DNA from: Acidovorax delafieldii
GTDB taxonomy: Bacteria; Pseudomonadota; Gammaproteobacteria; Burkholderiales; Burkholderiaceae_C
NCBI GenBank assembly: GCA_002377855.1
Contig: DFQQ01000044.1
Span: 152,258-216,257 of the forward strand
Length of the DNA: 64,000 nucleotides
Direction: 5' to 3'
Positions 38,490 through 46,400 of the stretch are shown here, one piece after another. The translations under genes and the position numbers were made by a program. Each line of letters opens with the position of its first letter. Position 1 is the stretch's first letter. The notes below the pieces were generated by a model, which saw only the letters and a program-made list of their open reading frames with translations, ran no database searches and was not told the origin of the DNA.

Positions 38490-39985
38490 TCGAGGCCCTC
38501 CTCCACCAGCTCGGCCGCACGCAACAGTGCGCGGGCCTTGTGTTCGGTTTCTTTCCACTCCAGCTCAAGCACCGAATCGGCCACCACGCCTGCTGCGGCT
38601 TGCACATACAGCGTGCCATCCTTGACGATGCCGGTGCGGATGGCGATGGCCACGTCCATGTCGCCGGCGTAGCTCAAATAACCGCAGGCGCCGCCATACA
38701 GGCCGCGCTTGGTGGGCTCCAACTGGTCAATCAGTTCCATGGCGTGCACCTTGGGCGCGCCGGTCAGCGTGCCAGCGGGGAAGGTGGCTTTGAGCACGTC
38801 CATGCTGGTCATGCCGTCGTGCAGGATACCTTCCACATTGCTCACGATGTGCATCACGTGGCTGTAGCGCTCTACCGCAAAGGCCTCGGTCACCTTCACA
38901 GTGCCAGTCTTGGCGATGCGGCCAATGTCGTTGCGCGCCAGATCGATCAGCATCACGTGCTCGGCGCGTTCCTTGGGGTCGTTGATGAGTTCGACCTCGG
39001 TGGCCTTGTCCTTCTCCGGCGTGGCGCCGCGTGGGCGGGTGCCGGCCAGGGGGCGGATGGTGACCTTGGTGCCTTCTTCGGTCTTCTCCTGGCGCACCAG
39101 AATCTCAGGGCTGGCGCCCACCACGTGGAAGTCGCCAAAGTCGTAAAAGTACATGTACGGCGACGGGTTCAGCGAACGCAGCGCGCGGTACAGCGACAGG
39201 GGCGACTCGGTATAGCGCTTGTGGATGCGCTGGCCCACCTGCACCTGCATGAAGTCGCCGGCGGCGATCAGCTCCTTGGCGCGGTCCACGGCGGCCAGGT
39301 AATCGGCCTTGGCGAAGTCGCGCTGGGCGGGGTGGCTTTCGGTGGGCTTGACCACGGGGGCACTCACCGAATACTTCAGCTGCTCCTTCAATTCGCGCAG
39401 CCGCTTCTTGGCCTTGGCGTACGCCTCGGGCGCGGCCGGGTCGGCGTAGACGATGAGGTAGAGCTTGCCGGACAGGTTGTCGATGACGGCAAGCTCTTCG
39501 CACTGCAACAGCAGGATGTCGGGGCAGCCCAGGGTGTCGGGCGGGCAGGTGGTCTCCAGCTTCTTTTCGATGTAGCGCACCGCGTCGTAGCCAAAGTAAC
39601 CGGCCAGGCCGCCACAAAAGCGCGGCAGGCCGGGGCGCAGGGCTACCTTGAAGCGCTTTTGGTACGCCTCGATGAAGGCGAGCGGGTTGCCTTCGGCAGT
39701 CTCGACCACCTGGCCGTCGGTGACGACCTCGGTGCGCGTCGCAGCGCCAAAGCCGCTGGCGCGCAGCAGCGTGCGCGCAGGCAGGCCGATAAAGCTGTAG
39801 CGCCCGAAACGCTCGCCTCCCACTACGGATTCAAGCAAAAAGCTGTGCTTGCCGCCGTCCTTGGTGTGCGCCAGCTTCAGGTACAGCGAGAGCGGGGTTT
39901 CCAGGTCCGCAAAGGCCTCGGCCATGAGCGGGATGCGGTTGTAGCCTTCGCTGGCCAGGCTTTTGAATTCAAGTTCTGTGATCAC
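38486..39985 (-). CDS. trpE: Anthranilate synthase component I
   Basis: TrpE converts chorismate and ammonia to anthranilate. The product is 499 aa. Chorismate-binding motifs include IRPLAGTRPRG, ELINDPKERAEHVMLIDLARND and TFPAGTLTGAPKVHAMELI. The N-terminal LLES segment that binds feedback tryptophan is visible (HSFLLESVVGGERFGRYSF). The GTG at 39983-39985 is chosen because a GGGAG site lies 8 nt upstream. It is the first gene of the trp operon. Confidence 0.96.
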   Translation of the reverse strand: MITELEFKSLASEGYNRIPLMAEAFADLETPLSLYLKLAHTKDGGKHSFLLESVVGGERFGRYSFIGLPARTLLRASGFGAATRTEVVTDGQVVETAEGNPLAFIEAYQKRFKVALRPGLPRFCGGLAGYFGYDAVRYIEKKLETTCPPDTLGCPDILLLQCEELAVIDNLSGKLYLIVYADPAAPEAYAKAKKRLRELKEQLKYSVSAPVVKPTESHPAQRDFAKADYLAAVDRAKELIAAGDFMQVQVGQRIHKRYTESPLSLYRALRSLNPSPYMYFYDFGDFHVVGASPEILVRQEKTEEGTKVTIRPLAGTRPRGATPEKDKATEVELINDPKERAEHVMLIDLARNDIGRIAKTGTVKVTEAFAVERYSHVMHIVSNVEGILHDGMTSMDVLKATFPAGTLTGAPKVHAMELIDQLEPTKRGLYGGACGYLSYAGDMDVAIAIRTGIVKDGTLYVQAAAGVVADSVLELEWKETEHKARALLRAAELVEEGLE

Positions 39986-40362
39986 GGGGAGAGCTCCCAG
40001 CTGTCGCAGCGCGTGTCCCCTGTGCAGTGAAACGGGGGCGCTGCGGTCCATTCAATCGGCCCCGCCGCAACAAAATGGGGGCGGTGGCCACGGGTGCACG
40101 CTGGGGCGTCGGCCCAGGTGCCATCAGGCATTCAAGCGGCAGGCTGACGCCAGGGCCAGGCTCCCCGGTCGCTGCAACCTGTGATGAACACGTGGTGAAT
40201 GAACATGGGGGCAAAGTGTAGCAAACGCTCCAGGCGAATTTGGCTTACCCATTGCCTCATCACAACAAAACCGACCCATACCCCATCGAAAACCCTGTTG
40301 CCTGCCTTTTCGGGTGCAGCAACAATTTGAAACGAACGACCGTTCTTTTTTGGGAGCTGTGC
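39986..40362. other. Divergent region between trpE and the CHI-like gene
   Basis: 377 bp holding the promoters of two divergent genes. I looked for a tryptophan leader peptide with adjacent Trp codons and an attenuator hairpin with a U run upstream of trpE and found neither. Several GC-rich inverted repeats are present, without clear meaning. Confidence 0.4.
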
Positions 40363-40950
40363 ATGAAAATCTTGAACCGATGGGCACTGGGTTTGTGCGC
40401 CTTCATCTGGGCAGGCACTGCCTGGAGCCAGGCGGTGACGGTGGCGGATGTGAAGTACGAACCCACGCACGCCGTGGGCGATGCGACCTTGCAACTCAAT
40501 GGAGCGGGTGTGCGCTACAAGGCCGTGTTCAAGGTCTATACCGCCGGCCTGTACCTGGAGAAAAAGGCCGCAACCCTGCAGGAAGTGGCCAGCCAGCGCG
40601 GCCCCAAGCGCATGAGCATCACCATGCTGCGAGAAATTGACTCGACAGAACTGGGCAAGCTGTTTTCCAGGGGCATGGAAGACAACATGGACCGCGCCGC
40701 GTTTTCTCGCATCGTGCCGGGTGTTTTGCGCATGAGCCAGATTTTTTCAGACCACAAAAAGCTACAGGCGGGCGATCAGTTCATGATCGACTGGGTCCCC
40801 GGAACGGGGACGGTGATCACCGTCAAGGGCAAGGTCCAGGGCGAGCCCTTCAAGGAACCCGAATTCTTCAATGCACTCATGGGCATCTGGCTGGGCAACC
40901 TGCCCGCCGACTTCAAGTTGAAAGATGCACTGCTGGGCAAGCCTGCTTAG
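40363..40950 (+). CDS. Exported chalcone-isomerase-like domain protein
   Basis: 195 aa. A signal peptide is visible (MKILNRWALGLCAFIWAGTAWS-QA), so the mature protein is periplasmic. The remainder resembles bacterial chalcone-isomerase-fold proteins (LNGAGVRYKAVFKVYTAGLYLEKKA, a lipid-binding fold not linked to flavonoids). A GGGAG site precedes the ATG. It lies between trpE and gph, transcribed opposite to both. The function is unknown. Confidence 0.8.
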   Translation: MKILNRWALGLCAFIWAGTAWSQAVTVADVKYEPTHAVGDATLQLNGAGVRYKAVFKVYTAGLYLEKKAATLQEVASQRGPKRMSITMLREIDSTELGKLFSRGMEDNMDRAAFSRIVPGVLRMSQIFSDHKKLQAGDQFMIDWVPGTGTVITVKGKVQGEPFKEPEFFNALMGIWLGNLPADFKLKDALLGKPA

Positions 40951-40965
40951 CCACCGCGGCGGTGG
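40951..40965. terminator. Hairpin between convergent CHI-like gene and gph
   Basis: CCACCG-CGG-CGGTGG immediately follows the stop codon of the plus-strand gene. It can form a strong hairpin but no T run follows on either strand, so it would be a weak or Rho-assisted terminator at best. Confidence 0.3.
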
Positions 40966-41005
40966 CAGAGAGCGCTGGCCCCGTGCGCTGCCGGCCCCCT
41001 CGCGT

Positions 41006-41737
41006 TTAGCCCAACGTGGGGGCCTGGACGGCGGCCAGCCACGGCCCCAGCTCTGCGAGTGAATCGACATACCCGTCGGCATCGACCTGGCGCACGGGAT
41101 GGCCATGGTTGTAGCCATAGGTCACCAAGACCACCGGACAGCCGGCCGCGCGCGCGGCCTGAGCGTCGTTGCTGGAGTCGCCCAGCATCACCGTGCGCGC
41201 CGGCGCGGTGCCCAGTGCCTCGCAGGTCTTGGTCAGTGGGAGCGGGTCCGGCTTCTTGCGCTCAAAGCTGTCGCCACCGAACACGTACGCAAAAAAGCCC
41301 TCCAGTCCCTTGGACTGCAACAGGGGCCGGGCAAACGACAGCGGCTTGTTGGTAAGACAAGCCAAGGGCAGGCCCGCGCCGCGCAAGGCCTGCAGACCCT
41401 GCACCACCCCTGGGTACACAGTCGAATGGCTGCCGTTGATCTGGAGGTAATGGTGCTGGTAGCGGGTCCAGGCCTGCGGGAAAAGTGCTTCTATTTTGAT
41501 AGCTGCCTGCGCTTTATCCATGGGCGCCAGCACGTGATTTAGCACTGAACGCAGCAAATGCTCGGACCCTTTGCCCACCATGTTCTCAATCTGGCAGGCT
41601 TCGATGCCTGGCAGGTTCAGGTCACGCAGCATGCGATTGAGCGCTTCGCTGAAATCGCCCATGGTGTCGACCATGGTGCCGTCCAGATCAACGATGACGG
41701 CATCAACACCGCCAGGCTTGAAGGTATGCAGGTTCAC
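41006..41737 (-). CDS. gph: Phosphoglycolate phosphatase
   Basis: HAD-family phosphatase that removes 2-phosphoglycolate arising from DNA repair or oxygenation. The product is 243 aa. HAD motifs: DLDGTMVD, CLTNKP, KPDPLPLTK and MLGDSSNDAQAA. The N-terminus is uncertain; a GTG at 41735-41737 fits the family but lacks a clear ribosome-binding site. A degenerate 36-bp repeat (41500-41535) lies within the frame in the cap domain and is translated. Confidence 0.9.
   Translation of the reverse strand: MNLHTFKPGGVDAVIVDLDGTMVDTMGDFSEALNRMLRDLNLPGIEACQIENMVGKGSEHLLRSVLNHVLAPMDKAQAAIKIEALFPQAWTRYQHHYLQINGSHSTVYPGVVQGLQALRGAGLPLACLTNKPLSFARPLLQSKGLEGFFAYVFGGDSFERKKPDPLPLTKTCEALGTAPARTVMLGDSSNDAQAARAAGCPVVLVTYGYNHGHPVRQVDADGYVDSLAELGPWLAAVQAPTLG
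41500..41535 (+). repeat. 36-bp structured repeat inside gph
   Basis: Antisense to gph the sequence reads TAGCT GCCT GCGCTT TATCCAT GGGCGCC AG CACGT. The first half is intact and the second half has drifted, but all spacings are kept. On the gph strand it encodes part of the cap region (around VLAPMDKAQAAIKIEALF). Confidence 0.65.
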
Positions 41738-41880
41738 AGCAGGAGCTTGAGAAGTGCCGAAGTGCGGCGTTGGAAGAGCGCCCGAATATAGTCCACGGCC
41801 GTGCTGCCGCCCACAGCCAACGCGTCGGGCTCGCGGCCCAAGGCTGCGCAGCCCACGGCCGAGCACAAAGCGCTACCCGT

Positions 41881-43347
41881 TCAGGCCCGTGCCCGGTCCA
41901 GCCTCCCGGCAAGCATATCGGTGTACAGGTCGATGTATGGCCGGGCCGCCTGGCCCCAGCCAAAGTCCTGCGCCATGCAGCGCTTTTGCAATGCGGCCCA
42001 CCGTGCGGGCTTGCGCCACGCAGCCAAGACCCCATCCATCGCCGCATCGAAGCCTGACTGGGCCAGGCTGGGCATGACAAAGCCGGTCCCTGCAGTGAGG
42101 GCGGCGTCCACATTCGTGACCGTGTCGGCCAGCCCCCCGGTGCGGCTGACCACGGGCGGGGTTCCGTAGACCTGGCTGTACATCTGATTGAGCCCGCACG
42201 GCTCAAAGCGCGAGGGCATGAGAAAGCAATCGGCGCCTGCCTCGATTTGGTGGGCCAACGTTTCGTCGAAGCCAAGGGTCACATGCACTGCGCTGGGGTG
42301 CGAAGCAGCCAGCGCGGACAACGCGGTCTCGAGTTCCGCGTCGCCGCTGCCCAGCACCACCAGTTGCGCACCGCGCTCGATCAACCCATCGGCCGCAGCC
42401 AAAACGAAATCCACGCCTTTTTGGGCAGTGAGCCGGCCCACCATGCCCAGGAGAGGTCCGTCGCTGGGGCGCAGGCCACAGCGCTGGCGCAGCGCCTTCT
42501 TGTTGAGCGCTTTGGCGTCCAACTGGTCCGCGCTGAAGGGAGCAGCAATCAGCAGGTCGCAACGGGGGTTCCAGACGGCTGTGTCAATGCCGTTCAACAG
42601 CCCAAACAGCCGATCACTGCGCTCGCGCAGCACGCCATCGAGCCCGAAGCCCAGATGGGGCTGCTGTATCTCTGCGGCGTAGGTCGGGCTCACCGTGGTA
42701 ATGGCGTGCGCAAACTGCAGACCCGCCTTGAGCATGGACAGCTTTCCCCAGAACTCCACACCCTGCACCCCCCGATGCTCCTGTGCAATGTCCAGCATGT
42801 CCGCAGCGGCCATCGGAAACAGACCCTGAAATGCCAGGTTGTGGATGGTCATGACGCTGAGGGCGACCGGCTTTTTGCCGCTTGCACGCCGCTGGTGCAG
42901 GTACAGCGGAGCCAGCCCGCACGGCCAGTCGTTGGCGTGGACGATGTCGGCCTGCCAGCCCAGTGGGGTGTCGGATGAACCCACCACAGCCGCAGCATGC
43001 GCCAGCAAGCCAAACCGCAAGGCCTGTACGTGACCTTGCGGATCGCCGGGCTGCGCGTACGGCGTTCCAGCGCCGCCATAGAGGCCAGGGCAGGACAGCA
43101 GAAACAACGGTGGGCCACTGGCGGGCCGCACCTGCAGCAGTTGGGCCGCAGGCCAGCGGCCCACGCTGGGCAGTGCGATGGTGCGCTCCAGCACCCCGCC
43201 AATGTGCATGTCGGCATAAGCCGGCATCAGCACCGCAACATCGCAGCCCTGCTGGTGCAGCGCAGCGGGCAGGGCCGCACTGACATCCCCCAGTCCTCCG
43301 GTCTTGACGAGGGGCGCGCACTCGGGCGTGACAAACAGAATCTTCAT
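41881..43347 (-). CDS. glgA: Glycogen synthase (ADP-glucose)
   Basis: GlgA extends alpha-1,4-glucan chains from ADP-glucose. The product is 488 aa (E. coli 477), GT5 family. The ADP-glucose-binding KTGGLGDV motif is at 15-22, and the C-terminal GT5 motif RFEPCGLNQMYSQVYGTPPVV is intact. It is last in the glycogen/trehalose operon, 116 nt after the malQ::treY gene. Together with GlgC it makes the glucan that GlgX, MalQ, TreY and TreZ rework. Confidence 0.95.
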   Translation of the reverse strand: MKILFVTPECAPLVKTGGLGDVSAALPAALHQQGCDVAVLMPAYADMHIGGVLERTIALPSVGRWPAAQLLQVRPASGPPLFLLSCPGLYGGAGTPYAQPGDPQGHVQALRFGLLAHAAAVVGSSDTPLGWQADIVHANDWPCGLAPLYLHQRRASGKKPVALSVMTIHNLAFQGLFPMAAADMLDIAQEHRGVQGVEFWGKLSMLKAGLQFAHAITTVSPTYAAEIQQPHLGFGLDGVLRERSDRLFGLLNGIDTAVWNPRCDLLIAAPFSADQLDAKALNKKALRQRCGLRPSDGPLLGMVGRLTAQKGVDFVLAAADGLIERGAQLVVLGSGDAELETALSALAASHPSAVHVTLGFDETLAHQIEAGADCFLMPSRFEPCGLNQMYSQVYGTPPVVSRTGGLADTVTNVDAALTAGTGFVMPSLAQSGFDAAMDGVLAAWRKPARWAALQKRCMAQDFGWGQAARPYIDLYTDMLAGRLDRARA

Positions 43348-43463
43348 ACGGTGGTTGATACGCTCAGGAGTGAAAGTGACAGCAGCGTACAGCCGCCGGG
43401 CCAGTCAGGCCGCTCGGGCGTGCGCCCTCTCCGTGGTAGAGCCAGGGCACGCGCACACCCGCA

Positions 43464-46400
43464 TCAGCCGCCCTTGGCAACCCATACCGAAAATGGCAAT
43501 CGGTTGCCGCCAGGCCCCACTGGGCCCAACGCACTGGCCAGGGGCCACTGCGCTGCCGCGTCGATTTCGATACCCGTGAAGACTTCGACCCAACGCTGTG
43601 CCGAAGCCAGCGCCGGATGGGCCTGCGCCAGGCTGACGCGGGTGTCCTTCCAGTCGCCCTGGTGCTTGGCATGCCACGCCGCTATGAGCCGGGCGCAGAC
43701 CACGACAATGGCTCCGCCACCGTGAATGCGCGCGTATCCCAGGGCGTGGTCCGCGGCCTCGCCTTCCACCGCCAAAGGCAGGTAGATAGCATCGCGCAGC
43801 AACTCTGCATGGCCGACGCGAAGCTGGAGCAGCCGCCAGGTCACCAGTTGCTTGACCGAAGCCGGCATGGCTGCGGACGCACCCAGCAGGTCTGCCCACT
43901 GCTGAGCCGACGGATAGCGCCCATCGGCATACAAAGCCTGCAATGGCTCCAGGGCACTCTGCAGCCCAGCAAAGTCCACCGGCCGACGGTTGTCGGGATC
44001 AACCAGCGAGAAGTTCCATTGCTCACACCCTTGATAGATGTCGGGCACCCCCGGTGCAGTGAGTTTGATGGCCACTTGGCACAGGCTGTTGCGAAAGCCG
44101 TACGGCGCAATGCGCTGCACCCAATCTTGCAGGGGTTGGACAAAGCGCTCCGTCGCCAACGCCTTGGCGATGTACTGTTTCACGGCCCCTTCATAAGCCT
44201 CGTTGGGAAACAGCCAGTTGGTCTGCAGCTTGGCTTCGCGCATGGCCTTGACCATGTAGAGCTGAATCCGGTCTCGCAATTCATGGCGGGCCCTGCCGTC
44301 GCATCCTTCGGCGGGCCAGATGCCCACCAGCGCCTGAAAGAGCGTCCAAAGGTCATGCGCACTAGGGGCCGGGTTGTCATCCACGCTTTGCTCAAAAGGC
44401 TGCGCCGCAGTGCGCAGTGCATGGGCTGTGTCCTCCCATTCGTGCACGCGTTCAGACAGCACATTGAGCCGCGCCCGCACGTCCTCAGAGCGCTTGCTGT
44501 CGTGGGTGGACGTGGCCAGCATTCCGTGGGGCGCGTGGCGGGAGCGCTGCAAATTGGCTTGATGGAATCCGGCCACGGGAATCCCGAAACGACGGGGTTC
44601 TGCCCCCACATCATTCAGCGATACCAAGCGCACGTACCGGTAAAACAGAGTGTCTTCCACGGCCTTGGCCATGACAGGCGCGGTGAACTGCTGCCAACGC
44701 CGCACAAACTGTGCACGCAATTGGGGGGCAGGGCCGCCCTGCCCCACCAGCACCTCGCGTACAAACGCAAGCACGCCCCCTTCCGCAGTGCCCAGCACCC
44801 GGCGGGCCGCTCCCACGGCCCAGTCAATGTGCTGAATGTCGAGCACGCTGGGTGCCTCTGCGCCAGGCACCACATAGGTCCGGTACACCGGGAATTGCGT
44901 GGCCACTTCAACCAGTGCGATGCGCAACTGGTTCTTGGTGAAATCGCACACGCGCCGGTCTGACTGGTTGATCTGGCTGAGCGTATTGACCAGCCAGGCC
45001 AAGTCGCTGAACAGGCTGGTCTCGATGATGAGGCGCTTGCACTCGCGCATCGCATCTTCAAAAGAGGTGGCGTTACCGGTAAACCCCGCATAGGCGGCAT
45101 CAAACGCCTCCTGCGCCCCCGCATCCACCAGGACGCCGGTGACCAGGCGCGAGAAGTTGTAGCCCGTGCCACCGTGCACCTGCCAGTTGGCGGGCAGTGG
45201 CTCGTGCTCGGCCATGATTTTTTCGACCACCACGTACAGGGCTCTTTGCGGCAGGCCCTGCGCCTGCTGCAAGGCAAGGTAACGCTGCTGCAGCCGCACG
45301 AAGTACTGCGCAGGGTCCGCTAGCCCGTCAGGGTGGTCAATGCGCAGTCCAGTGACCTTGCCTTCGGCAAGCCAGCGGAAGGTGAGCGCATGTGCCGCGT
45401 CAAACACCTCCTGGTTCTCCATGCGAACGGCGGCCAAGGTGTTGACGTCGAAGAACCTGCGGTAGTTGACGTCGTCCCCCGCGACGCGCCAGTCGGCCAG
45501 GCGGTAAGCCTGGCCCTGTAGCACCTGCTCCAGCAGGTCAAAGCTCGCCGGCTCGCCCGCGGCTCCGTTCACCAGGCGCAGGTTGGCCGCTATCCAGTCG
45601 CGCACCCAGGCATGCTCGGCTGCAAACCCGGCAAGCCGCTGCTGGTGCAGGGCGGCGTCGCGCAGCCGCATGGCGCGCGCTGCGGGGTCGGGGGTATCGT
45701 GGGGCGGCAGCACGGCCAGCGCATCCACCAGCGATTGCACCGCCGCCAGCTGTTCATGCTCCATGCCCATGTCCGGCAGTGCGACCGCGGGCAGCGGAAC
45801 TGCGGACAGGAGCGTGGCGTAGCTGCGTGGGTCCAGCGGAAACTCACGCTCCCAATACGCCACGGCAAAGCGTCCTCGGGGCTCATCAAAGCGCACCTGC
45901 AACTCTGCGGCCTCCAGCACCTGGCCCAGGTGGTTTCCCAGCACGGGCAGAAGCACCCGCGCCCCCGTTTGCGGGTTCGGGGGGCTCCACTCGATATCGA
46001 ACGTGACAGCATGAGGGGACGATAGGCCGTGCTCCAGCACTTCCTGCCACCAACGGTTGCCCGGGTCCTCTATGCCCATGTGGTTGGGCACGGTGTCCAG
46101 CACATGCCCCATACCGCGTTCGGACAACGCGGCACACAAGGCATCGTGTTGCTCCGGCGTTCCTATTTCGGGGTTCAGCTGGGTGGGGTCGGCCACATCG
46201 TAGCCATGCGTACTGCCCGCTGCAGCCTTGAGATAGGGCGATGTGTACAAGTGGCTTATCCCGAGCGCATGCAGATAAGGAACCGCCGCGCGCGCCTGTT
46301 CAAAGTTGAAGTCACGGTGCAATTGCACGCGGTAGGTGGCGCGCGGTATGTCCGCAGTGTGCAAAGGCATGGTGGCACTTGCTGCGTTGGCGGGGCCGCC

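Noticed and set aside
39986..40230. trp leader peptide and attenuator
   Set aside because: Minus-strand frames here lack adjacent Trp codons, and there is no terminator hairpin with a U run.
40951..40965. Strong intrinsic terminator after the CHI-like gene
   Set aside because: The hairpin is perfect but lacks a T run on either side, so it is listed only at low confidence.
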